The notes: generated from the letters alone by a model not told the origin. 16,216 nucleotides of DNA from DATHGT01 sp035317605 (GCA_035317605.1 DATHGT010000030.1:1-16216), one strand, 5' to 3'. Positions 7,431-15,001 are shown, counted from the stretch's first letter. Translations and numbers: made by a program.

Positions 7431-7444
7431 TTACAAACCTTTAC
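7431..7444 (-). promoter_or_regulatory. CpxR-box-like direct repeat upstream of the Spy-like gene
   Basis: On the + strand the site reads TTAC-AAACC-TTTAC; on the minus strand this is GTAAA-N5-GTAA, matching the published Escherichia coli CpxR consensus GTAAA(N4-8)GTAA. The two TTAC half-sites start exactly 10 bp apart (7431 and 7441), one helical turn, as expected for a tandem OmpR-family dimer. It lies about 100 nt upstream of a Spy/CpxP-like gene that is followed by an OmpR-family regulator and kinase. The match is to a short motif, so function is inferred from context. Confidence 0.5.
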
Positions 7445-7454
7445 GCGACTCACA

Positions 7455-7490
7455 TACAAGCTTGACGCGGCGATCGCACGCTCCTGGATG
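7455..7490 (+). promoter_or_regulatory. Candidate promoter region of the Spy-like/two-component genes
   Basis: Two alternatives are visible. TACAAG (7455-7460) could be a -10 box, which would place the CpxR-like repeat over the -35 region as in PhoB-type class II activation. Alternatively TTGACG (7462-7467) is a good -35, but the sequence 16-18 nt downstream (around 7484-7490) is a poor -10. Either gives a leader of roughly 40-70 nt before the ATG at 7537. Confidence 0.35.
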
Positions 7491-7494
7491 CGTG

Positions 7495-7514
7495 GGCCGA
7501 CGACGGCCGACGAC
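7495..7514. repeat. Perfect 10-bp tandem repeat (GGCCGACGAC x2) in the Spy-like gene leader
   Basis: GGCCGACGAC occurs at 7495-7504 and again, without a gap, at 7505-7514, in the leader just before the Shine-Dalgarno (GGGAGG, about 7523-7527) of the gene at 7537. The 10-bp period is one helical turn. It could be a second regulator site or simply a small tandem duplication in GC-rich sequence. Confidence 0.6.
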
Positions 7515-7536
7515 ACTTCGACGGGAGGCACGGACC

Positions 7537-7983
7537 ATGAGACGACGCACGGTGATCGGCTTGAGCGTGGCGGCGATCGGCACCCTGGTGGCGGGGGCGG
7601 GCGCGTTCGCGGTGGCGCACGGACCCGGGCGCGAGGCGATGATGCGGCGGATGGCGATCGCTGCCATCGACGGCGCGCTCGACGAGGCGCAGGCGTCGCC
7701 CGAGCAGCGTGTGGCGATCCGCGCGGCGCGTGATCGGGTGTTCGCCGAGGTCCAGGACCACCGCCGCGATCGGCAGGCGCGCCTGGACGGGATGCTCACG
7801 CTCTTCGAAGGGGACCGACTCGACGACGGGCTCCGCGCCGTCCGGGCGCAGATCGAGACGGACCACGGCAAGATCGCCGATGTCATGAGCGCGGCGCTCG
7901 TCGAGGCGCACGCAGTCCTCTCACCGACCCAGCGCAAGGTCGTGGCCGACTACGTCCGCAGTCACCGGCCCATGCACCCGTGA
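7537..7983 (+). CDS. Spy/CpxP-like periplasmic stress protein (LTxxQ / metal-resistance fold)
   Basis: This 148-residue protein has a Sec signal peptide (RRR start, hydrophobic 7-26, likely cleavage after AFAVA at 27) and an all-helical mature part. Two LTxxQ-like motifs are present, ASPEQR (53-58) and LSPTQR (128-133), in the arrangement of Spy, CpxP and ZraP/CnrX-type periplasmic proteins. The tail SHRPMHP is His/Met-bearing, as in metal-linked members. The start at 7537 has a Shine-Dalgarno (GGGAGG). Known relatives are ATP-independent chaperones or sensor accessories that restrain a partner kinase; the adjacent regulator and kinase genes suggest the same here. A CpxR-like box lies upstream, fitting feedback control. 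Sequence identity to E. coli CpxP or Spy is low by eye, so the name is by family, not orthology. Confidence 0.8.
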   Translation: MRRRTVIGLSVAAIGTLVAGAGAFAVAHGPGREAMMRRMAIAAIDGALDEAQASPEQRVAIRAARDRVFAEVQDHRRDRQARLDGMLTLFEGDRLDDGLRAVRAQIETDHGKIADVMSAALVEAHAVLSPTQRKVVADYVRSHRPMHP

Positions 7984-7985
7984 GG

Positions 7986-7991
7986 TATGCT
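7986..7991 (+). promoter_or_regulatory. Candidate -10 element for a leaderless response-regulator transcript
   Basis: TATGCT ends 5 nt before the GTG start at 7997, and no Shine-Dalgarno is present. A -10 hexamer places the transcription start about 6-7 nt downstream, essentially on the start codon, as in leaderless promoters of other GC-rich bacteria. This would give the regulator and kinase a promoter of their own besides read-through from the Spy-like gene. No -35 is evident. Confidence 0.4.
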
Positions 7992-7996
7992 CCGGC

Positions 7997-8701
7997 GTGT
8001 CCGTACGCACGGCCGCGCTGCTGATCGACGACGACGCTCGCTTGGCGGCGCTGGTCACCGAGTACCTCGGCGAGCACGGGATCGACGTGACGGTGGCCGG
8101 CGACGCCAGGCGCGGGCTCGCCTCGCTGAAGAGCGGGCGCTTCGACGTCGTGCTGCTCGACGTGATGCTGCCGGGGATCGACGGGCTCGAAACCTGCCGT
8201 CGCATCCGGGCCACGCCGGAGCTGGCCGCCGTCCCCATCGTGATGCTGACGGCGCGCGGCGACGACGTGGACAAGGTGGTCGGACTCGAGCTGGGAGCGG
8301 ACGACTACCTGGCCAAGCCCTTCAATCCGCGCGAGCTCCTCGCTCGCATCCGGGCGGTGCTCCGCCGGGCGGCGCCGGCGACGGCGGGCCGGCCGCGCTT
8401 TCGCACGGGCCGGCTCGAGATCGACTTCGACGCGCGCGAAGTCGTGGTCGACGGCCGGCGTGTGATCCTGACTCACTATGAGTTCGAGCTGCTGGCCGTC
8501 CTGGCCCGGTCGGCGGGACGGGTCCTGTTGCGGGAGCAGGTGCTCGACGGTCTCAAGGGCCAGGAGTACGAGGCCTTCGATCGCTCGATCGACGTCCACG
8601 TCTCGAAGCTGCGCGCCAAGATCGAGCGCGACTCCAAGGCTCCGCGGTACATCAAGACCGTGCGCGGGGTCGGGTACGCGCTGATGCGGGACGCGGACTG
8701 A
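7997..8701 (+). CDS. OmpR/PhoB-family response regulator, CpxR-like
   Basis: This 234-residue cytoplasmic regulator has a receiver domain (about 5-122) with acidic residues Asp11-Asp13, phosphoacceptor Asp55 in LLDVMLPG, Thr85 in MLTARG and Lys107 in LAKPF. A winged-helix DNA-binding domain (about 135-230) includes LTHYEFELLAVLA and ends IKTVRGVGYALM. The segment EAFDRSIDVHVSKLRAKI resembles CpxR and RstA. The GTG start at 7997 lies 13 nt after the Spy-like stop, follows a TATGCT box and lacks a Shine-Dalgarno. All phosphorylation residues are intact. The next gene is its partner kinase, 4 nt downstream. Its likely targets are the Spy-like gene and perhaps the downstream efflux genes, inferred from context. 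Confidence 0.95.
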   Translation: MSVRTAALLIDDDARLAALVTEYLGEHGIDVTVAGDARRGLASLKSGRFDVVLLDVMLPGIDGLETCRRIRATPELAAVPIVMLTARGDDVDKVVGLELGADDYLAKPFNPRELLARIRAVLRRAAPATAGRPRFRTGRLEIDFDAREVVVDGRRVILTHYEFELLAVLARSAGRVLLREQVLDGLKGQEYEAFDRSIDVHVSKLRAKIERDSKAPRYIKTVRGVGYALMRDAD

Positions 8702-8705
8702 TCGC

Positions 8706-10094
8706 ATGCGCCTGCACGGCCGGATCTATCTCCATTCGCTCGCGGTCCTGATCGTCGCGTGCGTCGCCACCGCCATCACGTTCGCGTTCGGCACGCGCGG
8801 CGCCATGATGCAGGACGTCGCCGAGCGGACCGTGCGCCATCTGGCCTCCCTCGCCGGCGACGTCATCGGCGACCCGGACGCCCTGTCCGAACGCATCCGG
8901 CGCATGCACGACGACCTCGACATCGACGTCACCGTCCGTGGTGTCGACGGCCGGGTGATGGCGATCGCCGGTCGGTCGCTGCCGTCTCTGTCCCGTGACG
9001 ACGTCGAGCGTGTCCGCGCCGGCGCGGTCATGCTTCATCGACGTCCCTCGTGGTACGCGGCCGTGGCCGTACGCCAGCCAGGCTCGGCGGCGATCGTGGG
9101 CGTTCTCCAGGCTTCGATGCCTCATCGGTTCGGGCCGGCGCACATCGTCGGGCCCGCGTTGACGGTCGCGCTCATCCTCGTGGTCGTGGCGCTGGTCACC
9201 GTGCCGACCGCGCGGCGCATCTCGCGACCGCTCGAGCGGCTCACCGAGGCCGCCCGGCGGTTGGGAGGCGGTGACCTCTCGACCCGCGTGCCCGCTCCGG
9301 GGGCGACCCGCGCGTGCTGGCGGTGGCGTGACCGACGTCGGACCGACGAGCTCGGGGAGCTGACGCGTGCGTTCAACGAGATGGCCGATCGGGTCGAGCG
9401 TCTCGTACGCGGTCAGCGGGAACTCTTGGCCAACGTGTCGCACGAGCTGCGCTCGCCGTTGACGCGCATCCGCGTGGCGCTGGAGCTGCTGCCGTCCGAT
9501 CCCGCGACCGAGAGCAGGCGGCGTGGCCTGGAAGTGGAACTTTCCGATCTCGAGCGTTTGATCGAGGACATCCTGACCACGGCGCGCCTGGACGAAGCCG
9601 GGCTCCCCACGCGTCTGGACGCGCTCGACGCGCGCTCGGTCCTGACCGACGTCGCCGAGCGAGCCCGCCACGACCCGCTCGTCGAGGGCAAGGCGATCCG
9701 CGTCATCGAGGGGCCGCCCGTTCCGCTCTCCGCCGACGGTGCGCTGCTGCGGAGAGCCGTATGGAACGTCGTCGAGAACGCGGCAAAGTACGGGGCGCCG
9801 CCGATCACGCTCGATGCGAAGCGCGTGGGCGATCGCGTGGCCCTGAGCGTCTCCGACGAAGGCCCGGGAATTCCGGCGGCCGAGCGCGAGCGCGTCTTCA
9901 CCCCGTTCTATCGCGGCGAACGCGCCCGGACTCCTGACGGAACGCGGGGCGTCGGCTTGGGCTTGACGCTCGCGCGGCGCGTCGCCGAAGTTCACGGCGG
10001 AAGCATCGCGGTCGAGGCCGCGTCGGTCGCCGACGGGATCGAGCGCGGGTGCCGCGTCGTCATCACGCTGCCCGTCGACCACTTCACGGCCTAG
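8706..10094 (+). CDS. Sensor histidine kinase of the adjacent two-component system
   Basis: This 462-residue inner-membrane kinase has helix 1 (about 10-30), a short periplasmic sensor (about 33-145), helix 2 (about 148-167), HAMP (about 168-230), HisKA with phosphoacceptor His246 in NVSHELRSPL, and an HATPase domain with N-box WNVVENAAKYG (353-363), G1 DEGPGIP, F-box FTPFYRG and G2 GVGLGL (415-420). All catalytic motifs are intact. Start ATG 8706 follows the regulator stop by 4 nt with no clear Shine-Dalgarno, so translation is probably coupled. Unusual: the HAMP connector holds an extra stretch of about a dozen residues, rich in Arg, Trp and Cys (around 200-212), before DELGEL. The surrounding DNA has an 8-bp direct repeat (9330-9337, 9341-9348). 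The layout with a Spy-like gene recalls CpxA. Confidence 0.94.
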   Translation: MRLHGRIYLHSLAVLIVACVATAITFAFGTRGAMMQDVAERTVRHLASLAGDVIGDPDALSERIRRMHDDLDIDVTVRGVDGRVMAIAGRSLPSLSRDDVERVRAGAVMLHRRPSWYAAVAVRQPGSAAIVGVLQASMPHRFGPAHIVGPALTVALILVVVALVTVPTARRISRPLERLTEAARRLGGGDLSTRVPAPGATRACWRWRDRRRTDELGELTRAFNEMADRVERLVRGQRELLANVSHELRSPLTRIRVALELLPSDPATESRRRGLEVELSDLERLIEDILTTARLDEAGLPTRLDALDARSVLTDVAERARHDPLVEGKAIRVIEGPPVPLSADGALLRRAVWNVVENAAKYGAPPITLDAKRVGDRVALSVSDEGPGIPAAERERVFTPFYRGERARTPDGTRGVGLGLTLARRVAEVHGGSIAVEAASVADGIERGCRVVITLPVDHFTA

Positions 10095-10102
10095 CCGCCA
10101 CA

Positions 10103-10146
10103 CGTCCTTCACGCGTCCAGAAGCGGACACCTGGCTGTGGCAGACT
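10103..10146 (+). promoter_or_regulatory. Candidate promoter region of the adaptor/ABC efflux genes
   Basis: The 60-nt gap between kinase and adaptor contains CGTCC twice, 11 bp apart (10103-10107 and 10114-10118), followed by the inverted GGAC at 10125. CAGACT (10141-10146) is a weak -10-like box 8 nt before the ATG at 10155, which lacks a Shine-Dalgarno. There is no copy of the GTAAA-N5-GTAA site here. This may be a separate, leaderless promoter with its own regulator site, but each element is weak. Confidence 0.25.
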
Positions 10147-10154
10147 GAAAAGAC

Positions 10155-11405
10155 ATGTCCGTGGAATCTCGGGAACACGTGCAGCGTTCGGAGCTGCTGA
10201 GCCAGCTGCGCATCGAGCGTGATGGCCAGCCTCCGCGACCGCGATCGCGCGTCCGCTGGCTGGCCGTGATCGCCGTGGCGCTGGTGCTGGCCGCCGGCGG
10301 GGTCTGGTACGCGCTCGGTCGGATGGCCGTGCCGACCGTGCGGACCGCGGTGGCGCGCGACGCGGGACCATCCGCCGGCCCCGCGTCGGTGCTCGACGCC
10401 ACCGGCTACGTGACCGCGCGCCGGCAGGCCACCGTGTCGGCCAAGATCACCGGCAAGGTCACCGAGGTGTTGATCGAGGAAGGCCAGAGCGTTCGTGAGG
10501 GCGACGTGCTGGCCCGGCTCGAGGACACCGACGCGCGGGCCCAGCTCGCGCTGGCCCGGGCCCAGCTCGCGGCGGCGCGGGCGCAGCTCGCCGAGCTGCG
10601 CGCCCAGCTCGCGCAGGCCGAGCGCGACTACACGCGGCAGCAGGAACTGGCGAGGCGCGAACTGGTCAGCGCGCAGTCGCTGGACGCCGCGCTCGCCCAG
10701 CGCGACATGGTCCGCGCGCGGCTGGGCGCGGCCGGCGAGCAGGTGACGGTCGCCGAGCAGTCCGTGCGGGTGGCCCAGGTGCAGCTCGACAACACCGTGA
10801 TCCGGGCGCCCTTCGGCGGGGTGATCGTGGCCAAGGCCGCTCAGCCGGGTGAGGTGGTCTCACCGATGTCGGCCGGCGGCTTCACGCGCACCGGGATCGG
10901 CACGATCGTGGACATGGATTCGTTGGAGATCCAGGTCGAGGTCAACGAGTCGTTCATCAATCGCGTGACGGCGGGGCAGCCGGTGGAGGCCATGCTCAAC
11001 GCGTATCCGGACTGGAAGATCCCCGCCTCGGTGATCGCGATCATCCCGTCCGCCGATCGCAGCAAGGCCACCGTGAAGGTGCGCATCGCCGTGCAGTCGA
11101 AGGATTCGCGCATCGTGCCGGACATGGGCATTCGCGTCGCCTTCCTGAGCACGCAGCCGGCGACCGCGGCCGCGCCCGCGGGCAGCGTGCTCGTCCCCGC
11201 CGAGACCGTGCGCGGCGAGGGCGCCGCCGCCGTCGTCTTCGTCTACGCCGACGGCAAGATCGAGCGCCGCCCCGTCACCCTCGGACGAATCACCGGCGGC
11301 CAGCGCGAAATCCTCACCGGCGTCCGCCCCGGCGAACGCGTGGTGCTCTCACCGCCCCCGTCCCTCGACCACGGCGCCCGCGTGAGGCTCGCCGACAAGA
11401 GCTGA
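10155..11405 (+). CDS. HlyD/MacA-type periplasmic adaptor (membrane fusion) protein
   Basis: This 416-residue protein has a cytoplasmic N-terminus, one membrane helix (about 34-54) and a periplasmic adaptor: a split lipoyl/barrel-sandwich half (VSAKITGKVTEVLIEEGQSV, 94-113), a coiled-coil hairpin (about 124-200), the second lipoyl half with the family motif TVIRAPFGGVIV, then a beta-barrel domain. It would link inner-membrane transport to an outer-membrane channel. The coiled coil has four near-perfect heptads starting at Ala129, mirrored in DNA as a 21-bp repeat. Its stop abuts the ATPase start (TGAATG), so it is in one operon with the ATPase and two permeases, as in MacAB-type systems. No TolC-like gene is in the window. 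The substrate is unknown; drug, lipid or peptide export are possible. Confidence 0.93.
   Translation: MSVESREHVQRSELLSQLRIERDGQPPRPRSRVRWLAVIAVALVLAAGGVWYALGRMAVPTVRTAVARDAGPSAGPASVLDATGYVTARRQATVSAKITGKVTEVLIEEGQSVREGDVLARLEDTDARAQLALARAQLAAARAQLAELRAQLAQAERDYTRQQELARRELVSAQSLDAALAQRDMVRARLGAAGEQVTVAEQSVRVAQVQLDNTVIRAPFGGVIVAKAAQPGEVVSPMSAGGFTRTGIGTIVDMDSLEIQVEVNESFINRVTAGQPVEAMLNAYPDWKIPASVIAIIPSADRSKATVKVRIAVQSKDSRIVPDMGIRVAFLSTQPATAAAPAGSVLVPAETVRGEGAAAVVFVYADGKIERRPVTLGRITGGQREILTGVRPGERVVLSPPPSLDHGARVRLADKS
10539..10622 (+). repeat. 21-bp tandem repeat encoding coiled-coil heptads
   Basis: Four consecutive 21-bp units, each beginning GCC/GCG-CAG-CTC-GC, start at 10539, 10560, 10581 and 10602. 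They encode AQLAxx[RE] heptads within the coiled coil of the adaptor. The regular spacing and shared codons suggest growth by tandem duplication, which could change coiled-coil length in steps of one heptad. Confidence 0.8.
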
Positions 11406-12091
<686 letters not shown>

Positions 12092-12095
<4 letters not shown>

Positions 12096-13258
12096 AGCAC
12101 CTGCCGCTCGTGTGGGCCGGACTCTTTCGCCGCAAGACCCGGACGTTCTTGACGCTGGCCTCGGTGATCGTCGCCTTCCTGCTGTTCGGGCTCCTGCAGG
12201 CCGTGCAGACCGCGTTCGAGGCCGGCGCCGACACCGCCGACGCCAAGCGCCTGCTGACCACGGCCCGCTACTCGATCATCGAGCCGCTGCCCATGGCCCA
12301 CCTGCGGCGGATCGAGCAGGTGCCGGGCGTGGTCGGCGTCGCTCACGCCGAGTGGTTCGGAGCCAAGTACCAGAACGAGAGCAACGCCTTCGCGGTGTTC
12401 GCGGTGGATCCCGCGCGCTACCTCGACATCTACCCGCAGTTCACGATCGACCCCGCCCAGCGCCAGGCCTTCATCCAGTCGCGCACAGGCGCTCTGGCCG
12501 GTCAGCGGCTCGTCGATCGCTTTCACTGGAAGCTCGGCCAGAAACTCCCGCTCAATTCCGAGATCCATCCCAAGGCCGATGGGAGCATGAGCTGGGAGTT
12601 CGACCTCGTCGGCATCATCGACGCGGACGATCCGGCCGTCCGCCGCAACACCGACATCGTGTTGATCAACGCCAAGTACTTCGACGAGGCGCGGCTGGTC
12701 GGCAAGGGGCGGACCGGGTGGTACATCGAGCGCATCGCCGATCCCGCGCAGGCCCGCGCGATCTCGGCGGAGATCGACCGGCTGTTCGCGAACTCGCCGG
12801 ACGAGACCAAGACCCAGCCCGAGAAGGAGTTCGCCATCGGCTTCGCCAAGCAGATCGGCGACATCGGTGCCCTGGTCGCGCGCATCCTCGTGGCCGTCTT
12901 CTTCACGATCCTGATCCTGACCGGCAACACGATGGCCCAGTCGCTGCGTGAGCGCATCCCCGAGCTGGCCATCCTCAAGACGCTGGGCTTCTCGGACGGG
13001 CGGGTGACCGCGCTCGTGCTCGCCGAGGCCGCGCTGCTGCTGTTGATCGGCGGCGCGCTGGGCATGGCGGCGGCGGTGGGCATCATGCCGTTCGTGAACG
13101 GCTCGACGGGCGGCCGCTTTCCGCCGCTCTTCGTCGAGGGCCAGACGTGGCTGCGCGCGGCGGTGATCGTGGCCGCCCTCGCGCTCGCGGTCGGGCTGCC
13201 GCCGGCGCTCCGCGCGCGCCGGCTGCGCATCGTGCAGGCGCTGGCCGGTCATCGATGA
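12092..13258 (+). CDS. FtsX/MacB-type ABC permease, first subunit
   Basis: This 388-residue inner-membrane protein has one N-terminal helix (about 17-38), a periplasmic domain of roughly 210 residues (MacB_PCD-like), then three helices in the C-terminal FtsX domain (about 265-287, 305-332 and 354-373). RERIPELAILKTLGFS between helices 2 and 3 is the FtsX-family coupling region that touches the ATPase. The GTG start at 12092 is chosen because it overlaps the ATPase stop (GTGA) and leads directly into KHLPLVWAGLFRRKTRTFLT, a typical permease N-terminus. Its stop overlaps the next start (ATGA). It probably pairs with the second permease as a heterodimer, as LolC with LolE. Confidence 0.92.
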
Positions 13259-14454
13259 TCCGCCGCGCGCTCGGCTCCGTCGTCCGGATCACCGCGGTGA
13301 ACCTGCTCACGCTGCCCCAGCGCGTGGGCCCCTCGCTGGTCGTGGTGGTCGGCATCGCGGGAGTCGTCGGGGTGCTGGTGTCGGTGCTCGCCATGGCCGA
13401 CGGCTTTCGCCACACGCTGGCCAGCACCGGGCGCAGCGGGCGGGTGATCATGCTGCGCGCGGGCTCCGACGCCGAGATGTCGAGCGGGATCGGGCGCGAG
13501 CAGGCCGCGTTGCTGGCCGGCCTGCCCGGCATCGCGCGCGACGCCGCCGGTCGGCCGCTGGCCACCGCCGAGCTGGTGGTGATGGTCGATCTGCCGCGCC
13601 ACGGCCAGAGTCACCCGAACAACGTGCCGTTCCGCGGCGTGGGGCCGGCGGCGTTCGACATCCGCGACGAGGTGAAGATCGTGGAGGGGCGCCGCTTCGC
13701 TCGCGGAGTCCGCGAGGTCATGGTCGGCCGGCGGGCGTCCGTCGAGTTCGCCGGCGTCGGGGTGGGCTCGCGCATCGCGTTCCGCGACAGCGACTGGACC
13801 GTGGTGGGCGTGTTCGAGAGCGGGGGCGACGTGCACGAGTCGGAGATCTGGGCCGACGCCGAGGTCGCCGCGTCCGCGTTCCGGCGCGCGACCTACCAGT
13901 CGCTGACCGCCACCCTCGCCGACGGATCCGACGCCGGCCTCGCGGCCCTCACCGACCTCGTCGCCCGCGATCGCCGGCTCTCGGTCAGCGTGCAGCGCGA
14001 GCCCGAGTACTACGCCCGGCAATCGCGCACGCTGTCGTGGCTCATCGAGGTGCTCGGCTACACGGTGGCCGTGTTCATGGCGGTCGGGGCCACCTTCGGG
14101 GCGCTCAACTGCATGTACATGGCGGTGGCCAGCCGCCAGGTCGAGATCGCCACGCTCCGGGCGATCGGCTTCGGCGGGTTCCCGGTGGTCGTGTCGGTGA
14201 TGATCGAGGCGCTGCTGCTCGCATCGCTCGGCGGGGCGATCGGGGGTGGGCTCGCCTACGTGTACTGCGACGGCGCGACGCTCTCCACCCTCAACTTCAA
14301 CACGTTCTCCCAGGTGGCCTTCGCCTTCCGGGTCACCCCGGGCCTGCTCGCGCGCGGTTTCGTCTGGGCCCTGATCATCGGCATCGCCGGCGGCCTTCTG
14401 CCTGCCCTGCGGGCGGCGACGCTGCCCGTCACCGTCGCGCTACGCACGGGGTGA
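13255..14454 (+). CDS. FtsX/MacB-type ABC permease, second subunit
   Basis: This 399-residue inner-membrane protein has the same layout as its neighbour: helix 1 (about 22-46), a periplasmic domain, then FtsX-domain helices near 265-290, 312-338 and 360-385. RQVEIATLRAIGFGGFPVVVSV carries the family coupling motif. The ATG start at 13255 overlaps the previous stop (ATGA). By eye the two permeases share architecture but little sequence, which suggests an old duplication and a heterodimeric transporter with the LolD-like ATPase and the adaptor at 10155. The gene ends 9 nt before a large palindrome that should stop transcription. There is no sign of truncation. Confidence 0.92.
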   Translation: MIRRALGSVVRITAVNLLTLPQRVGPSLVVVVGIAGVVGVLVSVLAMADGFRHTLASTGRSGRVIMLRAGSDAEMSSGIGREQAALLAGLPGIARDAAGRPLATAELVVMVDLPRHGQSHPNNVPFRGVGPAAFDIRDEVKIVEGRRFARGVREVMVGRRASVEFAGVGVGSRIAFRDSDWTVVGVFESGGDVHESEIWADAEVAASAFRRATYQSLTATLADGSDAGLAALTDLVARDRRLSVSVQREPEYYARQSRTLSWLIEVLGYTVAVFMAVGATFGALNCMYMAVASRQVEIATLRAIGFGGFPVVVSVMIEALLLASLGGAIGGGLAYVYCDGATLSTLNFNTFSQVAFAFRVTPGLLARGFVWALIIGIAGGLLPALRAATLPVTVALRTG

Positions 14455-14463
14455 CGCGATCGA

Positions 14464-14613
14464 CTAATGGAGCTCGCGGAATTGGTTGACGGGCTCGCGT
14501 CGGGGGTCGGCTGGCCTAGGTCCTCGAAAAGAGGAGCTGCGCTCCTCTTTTCTGCGAAATCGGCGCTCGACCCCCGACGCGAGCCCGTCAACCAATTCCG
14601 CGAGAATCATTAG
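14464..14613. repeat. Large nested palindrome (MITE/REP-like) between convergent genes
   Basis: The arms 14473-14509 and 14568-14604 are perfect reverse complements over 37 nt. After three mismatches the pairing resumes for six more (CTAATG 14464-14469 with CATTAG 14608-14613), giving 46-nt arms. The 58-nt centre holds a separate 12-bp hairpin (14526-14552) bounded by unpaired strands of about 15 nt. The outer arm includes the stop codon of the minus-strand lipoprotein gene (14610-14612). No target-site duplication is obvious. Perfect 37-nt arms are far beyond what a terminator needs, so a mobile or dispersed palindromic element is likely; copy number elsewhere is unknown. Confidence 0.9.
14526..14552. 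terminator. Bidirectional intrinsic terminator
   Basis: GAAAAGAGGAGC (14526-14537), a TGC loop and the exact complement GCTCCTCTTTTC (14541-14552) form a 12-bp stem. Its GC-rich core is flanked by AAAA and TTTT, so each strand reads as a stem followed by a U-run. It lies between the permease stop (14454) and the lipoprotein stop (14610, minus strand) and should terminate both convergent transcripts. Confidence 0.8.
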
Positions 14614-14918
14614 CCGCGAAAGCGGGGCGCGAGCCCCGGGGGCGCCAGGGGCCGGCCGAAGCTGTCGATGCGGAGCTCGTCGCCGACGCGGTACTTGTCG
14701 AGGTCGCGCTTGGGCAGGTTCACGAACATGCGGGTGTTCGGGAACTCTACGATCGCGTAGCCGTGATTGACGTCCAGGTCGAGGATGCGGCCGACCGCGG
14801 CCGTCCGCGAATCGTCCTGCGGACCGGCCGCGGTCAGCGCGCACCCCGCGACGGCGCCCACGAGCGCGCCGGCCAACAGCACCACGATCACGGACCTCTC
14901 GATGCGACGGCTCTTCAT
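14610..14918 (-). CDS. Small putative lipoprotein, 102 aa
   Basis: The minus-strand frame from the ATG complementary to 14916-14918 is chosen because GGAGGA lies just upstream of it; an upstream start at 14966 would add 16 polar residues before the signal peptide. Residues 1-25 form a lipoprotein signal (charged MKSRRIER, hydrophobic run, lipobox VAGC with Cys26). The mature part, about 76 residues, is beta-rich (VGRILDLDVNHGYAIVEF, then MFVNLPKRDLDKYRVGDELR) and suggests a small barrel like an OB or S1-type fold; this is by-eye inference. The tail is Pro/Gly-rich. I do not recognise a named family. It should be anchored in the periplasm. Its stop codon lies inside the outer arm of the palindrome, and it is divergent from the UPF0047-domain gene. 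Confidence 0.78.
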   Translation of the reverse strand: MKSRRIERSVIVVLLAGALVGAVAGCALTAAGPQDDSRTAAVGRILDLDVNHGYAIVEFPNTRMFVNLPKRDLDKYRVGDELRIDSFGRPLAPPGLAPRFRG

Positions 14919-14947
14919 GTCTTCCTCCGTGTCAGCTTCCACACCCC

Positions 14948-14953
14948 ATCGTA
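14948..14953 (-). promoter_or_regulatory. Candidate -10 element for the small lipoprotein gene
   Basis: On the minus strand TACGAT (complement of 14948-14953) lies 29 nt upstream of the ATG, leaving room for the Shine-Dalgarno. No clear -35 is seen at the usual distance. Position and TANNNT form support it only weakly. Confidence 0.3.
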
Positions 14954-14995
14954 CCCGACGCGTCACGGGACTTCGTGCTGAGCGTCGAGGGGCGC

Positions 14996-15001
14996 TAAGA
15001 T
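14996..15001 (+). promoter_or_regulatory. Candidate -10 element for a leaderless UPF0047-domain gene transcript
   Basis: TAAGAT ends 8 nt before the ATG at 15010, with no Shine-Dalgarno in between. This predicts a transcript starting at or within a few nucleotides of the start codon. A second, out-of-frame ATG at 15005 lies between them. Confidence 0.4.

Noticed and set aside
10104..10128. GTCC/GGAC elements between kinase and adaptor as a terminator
   Set aside because: Only a 4-bp stem can be formed and there is no U-run; it is more plausible as weak regulator half-sites.
8652..10178. Long minus-strand frame opposite the histidine kinase
   Set aside because: Antisense shadow; the kinase motifs on the + strand are complete.
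14464..14520. A tRNA-Leu gene suggested by the D-arm-like sequence
   Set aside because: No acceptor stem, anticodon arm or T-loop can be formed; the sequence folds into the palindrome instead.
14464..14844. Frames through the palindrome that give the same peptide (TPDASPSTNSA) on both strands
   Set aside because: The shared peptide is a by-product of the inverted repeat; starts are TTG with no ribosome-binding site, and the frames run into other genes.
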